DNA of 64,000 bases from a bacterium. Lineage in GTDB: Bacteria > Krumholzibacteriota > Krumholzibacteriia > Krumholzibacteriales > Krumholzibacteriaceae. This document shows positions 28,263 to 36,572 of the stretch, in pieces. The translations under genes were made by a program, and so were the position numbers. How positions within the stretch are numbered: the first letter of the stretch is position 1; each line of letters starts with the position of its first letter. The stretch lies in contig CP070727.1 of assembly GCA_020350885.1 (NCBI GenBank), positions 2,676,114 through 2,740,113 on the forward strand, written 5' to 3'. The notes under the pieces were generated by a model. The model did not search any database. It worked only from the letters and a program-made list of their open reading frames with translations, and was not told the DNA's origin.

Positions 28263-29978
28263 TCACTCCGGTATTTCACCTACCGCAAGACGCAATGCCG
28301 TGATCTGTATCTGAGGTTGCACCTTCCCCACGAAGGTGTTTTTTCTGAGATGAACGAGCGCATCCACATTGCTGCCGATAATATCGGCCGGATTCCAGAT
28401 ACTCCCCATGGAAAAACCGATCAGATCGTGTTTGGTCCGGTTCGCATCACGTACCATCAGTTTCAGATGCCCATCGCCCACGATGCGGCTCCCCGAAAGG
28501 ACCTCGAGATCGCGCACCAGGAAAGCCGGTTCGTGATTTCCGGGGCCGAACGGCGCCATACGCTTGATGAAGCCGACGAGCTCCATGGTGCAATCCTCAA
28601 GGCGGATGTCCGCATCGGCTTTCAGCGTTCCTGATTCCATTGCACCATCGGCGAGCTCCTCAACCGCCTCCTCGAACTTCCGCTGGAAATCGGGAATATG
28701 TTCCTCCCTGATACTGAATCCCCCGGCCTCCCTGTGCCCCCCGAATTCCTCGAGATAGTCCGAGCACCATTCGAGTGCCCGCTTGATATTGACGAGGCCG
28801 GCCGAGCGTGCGGAACCCTTTCCAATCCCGTCCTTCAGTGCGATCAGTACAGAGGGTATGTTGAAGTTCTCGGCAAGACGAGCCGCACCGATACCGACGA
28901 CACCTTCGTGCCATGCAGGGGATGCGAAGACAAGTGCACTCCGTTCCGACCGTCGCAGCGTTTCTTCGGCCAGGTGGCTCGCCTGCTCGGTAACACGGCT
29001 GTCGTGTTCCCGCCGGCGTCTGTTCTTGTCCTCGATCTCGCGGGCTATTCTGGCGGCCTCCGCGGCATCCTCCGTGAGCAGCAACTTGATGCAATCGCGC
29101 GCACTCCCGATCCGTCCGGGCGAATTCAAACGGGGTACGATGGTAAAGCAGACCTGCCTGGCGGTAACGCCGGTCTTGCCCAATCCACTCTCGTCCCTGA
29201 GTGCCTTGAATCCGGGACGCTGCCATTCCTGAAGCTTCAGAAGACCGAGTGAGGCGAGCACCCGGTTCTCGTCACGCAGGACGGCGTAGTCACCGAGCGT
29301 ACCGATCGCCACCAGGTCGAGCTGGTCCTTCAGCGAGAGATTGATGCCCATGTACTTCTCGAGTCCCTGCAACAGCTTGAATGCAACACCCGAACCGGTC
29401 AACTCCTTGAACGGGTAGGGCTCATCGGGGAGCTTTGGATTCAGGAAGGCGGCCGCCTCCGGGATGCGTTCTCCCGTTTCGTGGTGATCCGTGATGATCA
29501 CGTCCACGCCGTTACTCGCCAGGTAGGAGACGATATCTCCATCGCTCGAACCGCAATCGACGGAGATCACACATCCGAGTCCTATCTCGAGCCCCCGCTC
29601 CATGACACGCCTGGCGAGACCGTACCCGTCCTTCGCCCGATCAGGCACGAAGTAGTGAACATCGGCCCCGAGCCTGCCGAGTGCTTCGAACAGGAGAGAG
29701 GTGCCGCACACACCGTCGGCATCGTAATCACCGTGTACGAGGATCCGCTCGCCACCTGTGATCGCACGATGCAGAATCGCCGCCGCCTCTCTCATTTCCC
29801 TGAACAGGAAGGGATCGTGCAGATATTCGTAACTCGGTGTTAGAAATCTCGTGGCCTCTTCAACCGTAGAGACGCCATTAGAAACGAGCAGTCTAGCCTG
29901 TAGCGGGGAGATGAGAAGCTCGCGTGAGAGATCCAGCCCGATCTTTTCATCGATGGGTTGGACCAACCATGCAGGCAT
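28263..29978 (-). CDS. recJ: Single-stranded-DNA-specific exonuclease RecJ
   Basis: 5'-3' ssDNA exonuclease in recombination and mismatch repair; 571 aa, DHH superfamily. Motifs: VHGDYDADGVCG, VISVDCGSSD, IITDHHETGE, then the DHHA1 part with ASPAWHEGVVGIGAARLAE and FGGHREAGGFSI, then an OB-fold (FGPGNHEPAFLVRDLEV). The open frame extends to 30059, but that lies inside the RNase P RNA, so ATG 29978 (MPAWLVQPIDEKIGL) is preferred; no strong Shine-Dalgarno is seen. It probably shares transcription with rnpB or starts just after it. Confidence 0.94.
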   Translation of the reverse strand: MPAWLVQPIDEKIGLDLSRELLISPLQARLLVSNGVSTVEEATRFLTPSYEYLHDPFLFREMREAAAILHRAITGGERILVHGDYDADGVCGTSLLFEALGRLGADVHYFVPDRAKDGYGLARRVMERGLEIGLGCVISVDCGSSDGDIVSYLASNGVDVIITDHHETGERIPEAAAFLNPKLPDEPYPFKELTGSGVAFKLLQGLEKYMGINLSLKDQLDLVAIGTLGDYAVLRDENRVLASLGLLKLQEWQRPGFKALRDESGLGKTGVTARQVCFTIVPRLNSPGRIGSARDCIKLLLTEDAAEAARIAREIEDKNRRRREHDSRVTEQASHLAEETLRRSERSALVFASPAWHEGVVGIGAARLAENFNIPSVLIALKDGIGKGSARSAGLVNIKRALEWCSDYLEEFGGHREAGGFSIREEHIPDFQRKFEEAVEELADGAMESGTLKADADIRLEDCTMELVGFIKRMAPFGPGNHEPAFLVRDLEVLSGSRIVGDGHLKLMVRDANRTKHDLIGFSMGSIWNPADIIGSNVDALVHLRKNTFVGKVQPQIQITALRLAVGEIPE

Positions 29979-30017
29979 TGTATACGTTTTCTTTCTCGAA
30001 GGGAACCACAATCCACA

Positions 30018-30395
30018 CCGACGGCCAAGTAGACTTGTAAGCCGAGTTCTGTCCCTCACCTAAAAGTGGGAGGTGGTGATCATTTATCTGGGACCGGCGT
30101 CGCCACCGGCCTCAATCGACCTACCCGAGAGTCAAACGAAGCGGGCCGCTTCTCCTCTTCTATTTGGTCTTTCTCCGAGTGGGGTTTACCGAGCTATCAC
30201 CGTCACCGGTGATACTGGTGAGCTCTTACCTCACCGTTTCACCCTTACCCACGCAAAGCGAAGGCGGTTTGTTTTCTGTGGCACTATCCTTGGGGTTACC
30301 CCCACTGGGCGTTACCCAGCACCCCGCCCTGTGGAGCTCGGACTTTCCTCAAGCGCTCACAGCGCCTGCGATCACCCCGTCTACTTGGCCGTCGG
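30018..30395 (-). ncRNA. rnpB: RNase P RNA (type A)
   Basis: Ribozyme maturing tRNA 5' ends. Minus strand: the universal P4/CR-I sequence GAGGAAAGTCCGAGCTCC appears early and the CR-V sequence GACAGAACTCGGCTTAC near the 3' end, with the GGGTAAGGGTGAAACGGTG core between. The termini form a perfect 17-bp P1 (30395-30379 with 30034-30018). Length is about 378 nt. The exact ends are set from P1 and may be a few nt off. Confidence 0.95.
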
Positions 30396-30421
30396 AGATT
30401 TTTCTTCCATGCCCTGAGCAC

Positions 30422-30450
30422 AATATAGCACAGGGTAAGGCAAAGGTCAA
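30422..30450 (-). promoter_or_regulatory. Promoter of rnpB
   Basis: Minus-strand TTGACC (30450-30445), 17-bp spacer, TATATT (30427-30422), about 27 bp before the RNase P RNA 5' end and right after the RNase H gene stop. Confidence 0.7.
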
Positions 30451-30462
30451 AGGAAGTGAGTA

Positions 30463-31083
30463 TCAGTCGTCGGGCGACCCCCCCGCCCCGCCGGCGAGGG
30501 CCTTGTTGGCGAGACGGTCGGCTTCCTTGTTTTCATTCCGTGGAATCTTTTCGTAGGTAATACTGCGAAACGGCTCGGCACACTGCTTCACCTCAGCAGC
30601 AAGGCGACGCAACATCTCGTTCTTGATCCGGTATTCACCGGTAATCTGCTTCATGACGAGCTCGCTGTCCAGCCTGACCACCACATGTGCCGCACCGAGC
30701 AACCCGGCAAGCACCAAACCTTCGATGACCGCCCGGTACTCTGCCACGTTATTGGTGGCCTTGCCGATACGTTTGACGCGGGAGGTCAGTTGTTCGCCGG
30801 ACGGCAGGAACGCAACCGCCGCAACCGCCGAAGGTCCCGGATTACCCCTCGAAGCTCCATCGACATGAACAACCACGCACTCGACGCCTCCGGCGGGCTT
30901 GGAATCCCCTACCCCAGAGGAATCACGGTCGCCGCCCGGAGACGGCTCCCCCGGGAGTGAGCCTGCCAGGTGCCGGAGTGCACGTTCGGCATCACCGCGT
31001 GATGCGAATCCCGCCCGTTCCCATGAATCCCCGAGACGGGAGCCGCGGGCCAGCAGTTCGATCAGTTTCCGGAGAGGCTTCAT
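30463..31083 (-). CDS. RNase HI family protein with N-terminal extension
   Basis: 206 aa. The C-terminal ~135 residues are RNase H type 1: VHVDGASRGNPGPSAVA (first Asp), NNVAEYRAVIEGL (Glu), LDSELVMKQITGEYRIKNE (Asp) and IPRNENKEADRLANKA (last Asp), so catalysis should be intact. It belongs to the reverse-transcriptase-like/RNase H group lacking the basic protrusion. Residues 1-70 form a charged helical extension (LIELLARGSRLGDSWERAGF...) and a Gly/Ser/Pro linker; what this part binds is unknown. It begins 9 bp after the zinc-ribbon gene and precedes rnpB, a grouping seen in several phyla. Confidence 0.88.
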   Translation of the reverse strand: MKPLRKLIELLARGSRLGDSWERAGFASRGDAERALRHLAGSLPGEPSPGGDRDSSGVGDSKPAGGVECVVVHVDGASRGNPGPSAVAAVAFLPSGEQLTSRVKRIGKATNNVAEYRAVIEGLVLAGLLGAAHVVVRLDSELVMKQITGEYRIKNEMLRRLAAEVKQCAEPFRSITYEKIPRNENKEADRLANKALAGGAGGSPDD

Positions 31084-31092
31084 AGAATATCT

Positions 31093-31830
31093 TTACGTGG
31101 ACCCGGCGTCCACCTGGTAGTAGACCAGGATGCGCCCGCATCCCTCGCAGGTGATGATCTTGCTGTTCTTGCGGATCTCGTGCGCCTTCTGAGGAGGAAT
31201 CCGGGTATAGCACCCCTGGCAGATATCGCCGATCAGGTTCGCCACGCCGCTATCACGTTTTACCTTGAGGATGCGATTATAGAGATGCAGTACAAGATTG
31301 GAGAGCCGGGACAGAATCCGTACCTTTTCATCCTCCAGTACCCGGAGGCGTTCGGTTCCGACTTTTATTTCCTCTTCGAGCTTTCGTTTTTCATCGAGCA
31401 AGGCCCCCCTCTCGGAGTCGATCTGCGAAGTGATCGCACCAACCTCCTTTCTCTTCGCTTCCATCTGATCAAGAATGGTGATGATGCGCTCCTCCTCCTG
31501 GTCGATCTGCTTCAGGAGATACGCGATCTCAGCGGTAAGGGCCTTGTATTCCTTGTTTGTCTTCACCCTCGACTGCTCGGATTGTTTCTCGGCGACCTTG
31601 CTGTTGTGGTATTTGACATTCTCCTCTAGGCGGATCTTTTCCTTCTCGAGTTTCTTGAGTACGGTCTGGCTCTCCTCGTACTCCTCATCCATCTCCTTGA
31701 CCTTCTTATTGATCTCCTTGATTCGGACAGGCGCCTCCTCGAGCACTCTACGGTTTTTCTGTATCTCGAAATCCTGCTTCACGATCTGGATCAAGATGCC
31801 GATATCACCTTCTGCCGTCTGCATCTCCAT
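31093..31830 (-). CDS. Coiled-coil protein with C4 zinc ribbon (DUF164/CT398-like)
   Basis: 245 aa. Residues about 20-180 are an almost continuous coiled coil (rich in K, E and Q heptads), then the zinc ribbon CQGCYTRIPPQKA...ITCEGCGRILVY near 200-235, with two CxxC pairs. The family includes Chlamydia CT398 and Helicobacter HP0958, linked to sigma-54, flagellar or secretion functions, and possibly nucleic-acid binding; the role here is unknown. ATG 31830 follows GAGGAAAGG. A strong terminator hairpin ends only 16 nt upstream of the start, so transcription must either begin downstream of, or read through, that element. Confidence 0.88.
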   Translation of the reverse strand: MEMQTAEGDIGILIQIVKQDFEIQKNRRVLEEAPVRIKEINKKVKEMDEEYEESQTVLKKLEKEKIRLEENVKYHNSKVAEKQSEQSRVKTNKEYKALTAEIAYLLKQIDQEEERIITILDQMEAKRKEVGAITSQIDSERGALLDEKRKLEEEIKVGTERLRVLEDEKVRILSRLSNLVLHLYNRILKVKRDSGVANLIGDICQGCYTRIPPQKAHEIRKNSKIITCEGCGRILVYYQVDAGST

Positions 31831-31844
31831 GCCTTTCCTCGTAA

Positions 31845-31988
31845 ATAAAAAATGCTTCCCCGTGGGGAAGCATTTTCTTATAAGCCAGTGCTCGGGAGCA
31901 CGCTTCGGTTCGACCGTATCCTCGGATTAGCGTTCGTCCATCCATCCTTCATGCAACCGTATGGTCCATTCCTACGAGGGTCGCAAAG
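31845..31988 (-). ncRNA. Candidate small structured RNA or attenuated leader
   Basis: This is the content of the 31831-32142 intergenic stretch. A promoter-like TTGACC, 17 bp, TAGCTT (32022-31994) would start a transcript of about 140 nt ending at the intrinsic terminator at 31847-31876. Inside it, CGACC pairs with GGTCG and CCTCG with CGAGG to close an irregular ~60-nt domain, followed by a GTGCTC/GAGCAC hairpin and then the terminator stem. I could not match it to 6S, SRP RNA, tmRNA or a known riboswitch. It may be an sRNA or a leader controlling the zinc-ribbon gene. Confidence 0.35.
31847..31876 (-). terminator. Strong intrinsic terminator (bidirectional) before the zinc-ribbon gene
   Basis: 10-bp perfect stem AATGCTTCCC/GGGAAGCATT (31851-31860 with 31865-31874) around a 4-nt loop, followed on the minus strand by TTTTTT and on the plus strand by TTTCTT. 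On the minus strand it lies between an upstream promoter-like site and the zinc-ribbon gene. Confidence 0.8.
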
Positions 31989-31993
31989 CTTTA

Positions 31994-32022
31994 AAGCTAG
32001 GTGATAGAGGATGATTGGTCAA
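31994..32022 (-). promoter_or_regulatory. Promoter-like site for the candidate RNA at 31845-31988
   Basis: Minus-strand TTGACC (32022-32017), 17-bp spacer, TAGCTT (31999-31994). The -35 hexamer is the same as that of rnpB; the -10 is weak. Confidence 0.35.
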
Positions 32023-32142
32023 GATATTTTTATCACACTGGGAGCCGCATCGCGCAACTCACGACAATACCTACATAATAATACATTGCTAAATAAACAA
32101 ATGCGTTGTAGGGACTATTCCGCATAAAAACGGATTGCCCCA

Positions 32143-33246
32143 TCATTCGGCATCCGGCAGGGAATCGACACCCGTCGTCAGGTACTCGGTGTAGTCAAAT
32201 GAAAAGTCCTTGATCGTCCAGCTCTCGCCACCGTCGGACGTGCTCAAGATCAATGAATGCTTATAGGTTTTCATCCCGTCAAGTTCCTCACGTCCCCTCC
32301 CGACGACCCAACCGCGATTGCCGTCAAGAAACTGCACACTTCTGAGATCGATGATTCTGTCGTCCTCGGGTGTTATGTCCATCCAATGCTCCCCGCCATC
32401 CGTGGTCTTCAGGATCACCCTTCCCCCGACAGCGAACCCGTAATCTTCATCGAGGAAAAAGAACCTGCGTATCGTTGCCTCGGTGAGCTGCTGGGTCCAG
32501 TTCCGCCCTCCATCGGTCGTCTTCATTATCACACCGCCACCGGCCCAACCGGTAAGCTCATCGACAAAGGTTATCGTAAGAACCGCCTGCAGAACGGAAG
32601 ACTTGGATCCCTCAACGGCCGACCAACTCAGCCCTCCATCCTCCGTTTTATAGAGCAGTTCAGGATCCGGATCGTTCCAGCGGCTTCCGAGGAGGTAGCC
32701 GACATAATCATTGATAATACACATATCCCACGCTCCCCGGTAGGGAACCACGGGGAGCCAATGATTGGCCCACGTCATACCACCATCGTCGGTCCTGAAT
32801 ACACCATGGTAGCCGAGAACGAAGCCGAGTGCGGTGCTCTTGAATACCACCTGATAGAGATCATCATCAGGAGGAAATCCGGTGAACTCAACGTTCTCCC
32901 AAGTCGTTCCTCCATCAACCGTGGTGTAGATGTTCCCTTCCTTACCGACCACCCAGCCACTCTCGGCGTCATAGAAGAATACATCATTCAGATTGAACTG
33001 GTCGATGCTGCAGCCTTGCCACGTCTGGCCGCCATCGAAGGTGCCGATTGCGGTACCGAGTGTTCCGACTACCCAACCGAACTCATCGTTCAGGAAATAG
33101 ACACCCTTTGCATCACAGATGATACTGGGCGTCTCGGGCGGCTCCGGATCCGGAACGATCACCCGATCCTCGGAGCACGAATGTATCTCGAAATAGATGA
33201 ATAGAATAATCATGACCGCCAGAAGAATCGATCGCCGCACTTGCAT
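32143..33246 (-). CDS. Ycf48/BNR-type beta-propeller lipoprotein
   Basis: 367 aa secreted protein. The N-terminus has a hydrophobic segment LLAVMIILFIYFEIHSC ending in a lipobox-like Cys, then a Pro-rich linker (PDPEPPETP). The rest is at least six repeats of the Ycf48/sialidase-like form GWVVG..G.I..T.DGG.TW (for example GWVVGTLGTAIGTFDGGQTW and GWVVGKEGNIYTTVDGGTTW), i.e. a seven-bladed propeller. Such proteins are common outer-surface or periplasmic proteins in FCB bacteria; the ligand is unknown. ATG 33246 follows AATAGGGGG closely, so it is preferred to the ATG at 33267. Transcribed divergently from the glycosyltransferase gene. Confidence 0.85.
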   Translation of the reverse strand: MQVRRSILLAVMIILFIYFEIHSCSEDRVIVPDPEPPETPSIICDAKGVYFLNDEFGWVVGTLGTAIGTFDGGQTWQGCSIDQFNLNDVFFYDAESGWVVGKEGNIYTTVDGGTTWENVEFTGFPPDDDLYQVVFKSTALGFVLGYHGVFRTDDGGMTWANHWLPVVPYRGAWDMCIINDYVGYLLGSRWNDPDPELLYKTEDGGLSWSAVEGSKSSVLQAVLTITFVDELTGWAGGGVIMKTTDGGRNWTQQLTEATIRRFFFLDEDYGFAVGGRVILKTTDGGEHWMDITPEDDRIIDLRSVQFLDGNRGWVVGRGREELDGMKTYKHSLILSTSDGGESWTIKDFSFDYTEYLTTGVDSLPDAE

Positions 33247-33267
33247 TTTTCCCCCTATTGATTGCAA

Positions 33268-33527
33268 AAGTAACTATATATCGTTTCTAAAGATAGCTAA
33301 CCAAGCGTCAATGCTCTCACTAATCCGTTATTAGATAGATAGTTGCGGCAATACCGCATCCTGCTTCGAACCCATCTGACGAAGCCGTTTGAACTCCATT
33401 CAAGAACCCGCAAATGTCAGGCCTGAATCGGACACATTATCTGATCGTTACAATTCGTTGTGCCGCAACGGAAAATGCCGGTTCGCCGGAATTAGTAACA
33501 AATATAGTCATTTATTTGCTTATACCG
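33268..33527. other. Intergenic region with several hairpins, no gene
   Basis: No coding frame is convincing. Several inverted repeats cluster at 33340-33480: GTTGCGGCA and TGCCGCAAC (about 110 bp apart), GCTTCG/CGAAGC with an 11-nt loop, TTGAA/TTCAA with a 5-nt loop, and a TCAGGCCTGA palindrome. Strand and function are unknown; it could be part of the leader of the minus-strand Ycf48-like gene. Confidence 0.4.
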
Positions 33528-33556
33528 TTGAATAGTAACATCACATCTGCTATAAT
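33528..33556 (+). promoter_or_regulatory. Sigma-70-like promoter of the GT87-like gene
   Basis: TTGAAT (33528-33533), 17 bp, perfect TATAAT (33551-33556). It gives a ~100-nt leader before ATG 33665. Confidence 0.75.
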
Positions 33557-33664
33557 GATGTTGCCACACCAGATCGGGTTATTGTGAGTGCAACCGAGTT
33601 CGACATCGATGGGGGTTCTGTATAGCTAGCACTTTGCTATCAATCTCTCGTCTCACATAGTATC

Positions 33665-35176
33665 ATGTACAACAACGGTAACAACCGCAAGAGTATAGTA
33701 TTACTTGTTGCCGCCTTGGCGGTGCACACCGTTTTCTGCCCGTCGCTCCATTACCAGTTTCTCAATCCGTTCTTCTATATCACCACCCATGCGAAGGGAC
33801 AGGGCGGCCCGTTTTTCGGTATCTACCAGGCCGGCGTCAACCTGAACAATGGTGAAAGCATCTATGCCTGTGACGGTTACCGGCCTCCGACGGATGTCGT
33901 CGTCCCGTACTACCATTTCTACCGGTATCTCCCCTTCTGTTCCTTGGTCTCGTCTGTGGTCGCACGGTTCATGGATCCCTGGAAGGCGTATTGGACGTGG
34001 ATCGTCATCAATGAACTGCTCCTTGCGGCCTGCGTGATCCTCACCATTCGGCTCCGCAGGGTCTACGGTCCGGTTGCGATCGCCGTGGCAGCTTTCTGGT
34101 TCTTGTTCTCCCCTCTCTATATCGAACTCTACATGGGGCAGTTCTGCTTCACCATGACCGTATTTATCTTTCTCGTGCTCTATCCCTACCTGCGGCAAAG
34201 ACCGTCCCCTGTATCGAGCGGGCGGGCATCCGCGCAGCTACCGGCCGAAGGTGCCGCAACAACAATGCCGAACGGCGGAGTCGTCCATGCATTCGATACC
34301 CCCGTCCCCCCCATGTGCCGGGAAAACGATACGGAAGGTGATGACGGGGAGGGGGCGTACCTGCATTCGCCGCACACCGGCCACCCATCCATGAGGAATG
34401 CCCGCATCCATTTCATCGCAGGTATCTGCTGGATTCTCAGCGTCCTTCTCAAGAGTTTCACCGCCATCTACTCGATGCCCCTCCTGAAGATGGGCAAGAA
34501 AAAGCTCGTATTGGCCGGTGTGCTCGTTACTGTCCTGACCTCTCTGCCGTACTTCCTGATGCAGCCCCAGGACTTCGAGTGGTTCTTGTATTTGAACTTT
34601 CAACCCCTACCGGGCAATGTGACCGGCGGTGCACTCGGATTTAATCCATTCTTGCGTGATGTCTCCGAGAGGCTGATCCCGGTTTTCAGCATGGAGCGCT
34701 TGCGCCTGGGCTTCTTCGATATAGCCTATACGAGCCTCCCGACCGTGGCCCTTCTGCTGGCGATTCTTCTCTGTACTATCTTTCTTACACTGCGCAGGAA
34801 ACGGATCGATCCCCTTGCGAGCATCACACTGTGGACACTGACATTCTTCCTCCTCTTCAAGGATATCTGGGAGTACCATTACGTGATGCTGATACCGCTC
34901 TTCGTGGGCTTTTACCTGAAAACGAGATCGAAATACCTGCTCGTGCTCTTTGTCCTGCTCGCAATACCGACGCCGTTTTTCATCTTCGATGTACCCGGCA
35001 GCAACGATCCGCAGGCGTTGTGGACCACTCCGCAGAGCCTCCTGCAGCACTCCATCAAAGCGATTCCCACATTCCTCTTCTACCTGTGGGTGGTCAAACG
35101 GGAGATACGGGAGATGGCCGGGCTCAAGGCCCTCTTCTCCTTCAGAAGGGAATCGTCGCAACCGGTCTCCGCCTGA
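33665..35176 (+). CDS. GT87/DUF2029-like polyprenol-phosphate glycosyltransferase, membrane
   Basis: 503 aa with about 9-11 membrane segments, GT-C topology. The first periplasmic loop has GIYQAGVNLNNGESIYACDGY and PYYHFYRYLPF, resembling the GT87 catalytic region (donor polyprenyl-phosphate mannose or arabinose in characterised members). Residues about 175-245 are an unusual polar, Pro/Gly/Asp-rich cytoplasmic loop (with DTPVPPMCRENDTEGDDGEG) that interrupts the membrane part. ATG 33665 has no obvious Shine-Dalgarno. It is a single-gene unit with its own promoter; sugar and acceptor are unknown. A plain hydrophobic 'hypothetical' reading is the alternative. Confidence 0.7.
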   Translation: MYNNGNNRKSIVLLVAALAVHTVFCPSLHYQFLNPFFYITTHAKGQGGPFFGIYQAGVNLNNGESIYACDGYRPPTDVVVPYYHFYRYLPFCSLVSSVVARFMDPWKAYWTWIVINELLLAACVILTIRLRRVYGPVAIAVAAFWFLFSPLYIELYMGQFCFTMTVFIFLVLYPYLRQRPSPVSSGRASAQLPAEGAATTMPNGGVVHAFDTPVPPMCRENDTEGDDGEGAYLHSPHTGHPSMRNARIHFIAGICWILSVLLKSFTAIYSMPLLKMGKKKLVLAGVLVTVLTSLPYFLMQPQDFEWFLYLNFQPLPGNVTGGALGFNPFLRDVSERLIPVFSMERLRLGFFDIAYTSLPTVALLLAILLCTIFLTLRRKRIDPLASITLWTLTFFLLFKDIWEYHYVMLIPLFVGFYLKTRSKYLLVLFVLLAIPTPFFIFDVPGSNDPQALWTTPQSLLQHSIKAIPTFLFYLWVVKREIREMAGLKALFSFRRESSQPVSA

Positions 35177-35182
35177 TGCCAG

Positions 35183-35650
35183 CTATTCCAATCTCAGCTC
35201 TTTGTACGATGCCCCTGCAATAGGATTGTATCGGTACGGCTCGATCTCGCTGAATCCGAGGGAATGGTATAGGGCGTTCGCCTCCACCATCGTATCGATC
35301 GTATCGAGACGTATCGCCCGGTAGGCACATGTGTGGGCGTATTCGATCGCGGCCTCAGCGAGCTTCCTTCCGATCCCCTTCCGACGATTCGAAGGCCTCA
35401 CATAGAGGCGTTTCATCTCGCACGTCTCGTCGTCTATCCGCCTGATGGCGACGCAGCCGGCTACACTTCCGTCGACCCTGGCCAACAAAATAATTCCACC
35501 CGGCTGTGCATACTCACCGGGAAGCACCGCCAGTTCGCGCTCGAAGTTCTGGAAATCGAGGGTGAAACCGAGTGAATCCGCATACTCCTCAAAGAGGCGC
35601 CGCGCCTCCCGTAGATCGTCCCCCGACGTCGCCACGCTCAGTTCCAACAT
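35183..35650 (-). CDS. GNAT-family N-acetyltransferase
   Basis: 155 aa, complete GNAT fold: N-terminal helix region EARRLFEEYADSLGF, the beta-4 strand CEMKRLYVRPSNRRKGIGRKLAEAAIEYA with the R/Q-x-x-G-x-G/A acetyl-CoA motif (RRKGIGR), then YRAIRLDTIDTMVEANALYHSLGFSEIEPY. Substrate unknown. Convergent with the GT87-like gene (6 bp apart) and faces no clear partner. Confidence 0.88.
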   Translation of the reverse strand: MLELSVATSGDDLREARRLFEEYADSLGFTLDFQNFERELAVLPGEYAQPGGIILLARVDGSVAGCVAIRRIDDETCEMKRLYVRPSNRRKGIGRKLAEAAIEYAHTCAYRAIRLDTIDTMVEANALYHSLGFSEIEPYRYNPIAGASYKELRLE

Positions 35651-35709
35651 CGTTACCCCTGCATTGCCCGCTGATACATGATCCGGGGATTACACCGCAA
35701 TTGTCGATA

Positions 35710-36072
35710 TCAACAGGTGATGTGAAACAGCCCAATCACCGCACCCTTCGATGCATTCCACTTGATGATCGCATCGGGCGTCGTCAACAATTCTACGAGA
35801 CATCCTCTCTTTTTGAAGAATCTTCGCGCCTCTTTTGATAGATCGAGAACCCCATTCTGGCCGGAGCCCACTATGATCCTCGATGCACCGTCCTCGTACA
35901 CGTACCGTGCCTCATCACGAGAAACCGTGTGTGACGTTCCATAGACCGCCTTTGATAGTTTCTTTTTCCGCTTCTTCACCCTGCCGTCCAGGCGAATGAT
36001 GATGTCGTGTTCGTACCGTTCGCCTCCGATGTCGATCCAGCCGAAACCGGTAGCTGTTATGTTTGGTTTCAT
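35710..36072 (-). CDS. Mth938/DUF498-like small protein
   Basis: 120 aa. Fits the Mth938-like/DUF498 fold (also NDUFAF3): TGFGWIDIGGERYEHDIII, then DEARYVYEDGASRIIVGSGQNGVLDLSKEARRFFKKRGCLVELLTTPDAIIKWNASKG. The core SGQNG and TPxAI segments are typical. Biochemical role is unknown. It begins 6 bp after the DUF2914 gene stop and is probably co-transcribed. Confidence 0.8.
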   Translation of the reverse strand: MKPNITATGFGWIDIGGERYEHDIIIRLDGRVKKRKKKLSKAVYGTSHTVSRDEARYVYEDGASRIIVGSGQNGVLDLSKEARRFFKKRGCLVELLTTPDAIIKWNASKGAVIGLFHITC

Positions 36073-36078
36073 ACCCGA

Positions 36079-36489
36079 TTACTCGTCCACCATGGGCTTG
36101 TACACGAACTCCTTGTTCATCAGAACCGTACCGTCCGGCATGACGATATCGACACGCCATACCCCGGCCCAATCGGTCACCATTCGTTTCGAACTCCATG
36201 TCCGCCAGGATCTCGATCTAACCGGAAGCTCGACACGTGCCTTCTCGTCGTCGCCGAAATACCAGACGTGCTGGATGGTCATTGTATCTGTTGCACCGGT
36301 GATCCTCGTGAAGCAGTATATTTTATCTATCTCGCTGAAGAACTGACTCGTTGCTCCGACGGGTTGCCTGTTTTCGATTCCGCTGCAGAATTCCATTGTA
36401 TCCACGGTGACGGCTGTCTCTTCCTGTGCGTGGCATACGGCTCCGAATAGTATTAGAACACCACCTATCACAAGAACTGCTCGCGACAT
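36079..36489 (-). CDS. DUF2914 domain secreted protein
   Basis: 136 aa, a signal peptide (SRAVLVIGGVLILFGAVCHAQ) plus one DUF2914 domain: IYCFTRITGATDTMTIQHVWYFGDDEKARVELPV, SRSWRTWSSKRM and GVWRVDIVMPDGTVLMNKEFVY. The conserved W/WSSK pattern is clear; function is unknown. ATG 36489 is preceded by AAAGGAG with 7-nt spacing (better than the frame extension to 36528). Confidence 0.82.
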   Translation of the reverse strand: MSRAVLVIGGVLILFGAVCHAQEETAVTVDTMEFCSGIENRQPVGATSQFFSEIDKIYCFTRITGATDTMTIQHVWYFGDDEKARVELPVRSRSWRTWSSKRMVTDWAGVWRVDIVMPDGTVLMNKEFVYKPMVDE

Positions 36490-36572
36490 GACATCACTCC
36501 TTTCGTGTATTAGACGATTCGCCCTCATTCTAAGCCATGGGTGTCATGCTGTCAATCAAAGCCGATCCATAC

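Noticed and set aside
29979..30059. Longer recJ start at 30059
   Set aside because: It would place coding sequence inside the 3' part of RNase P RNA and has no family support.
31960..32010. Plus-strand GGGTCGCAAAGC followed by GCTAGG, similar to the c-di-GMP-I (GEMM) riboswitch core
   Set aside because: The GGCAAACC and GAAA tetraloop parts are not convincing and no plus-strand gene follows for 1.6 kb; the minus-strand transcript explains the same bases better.
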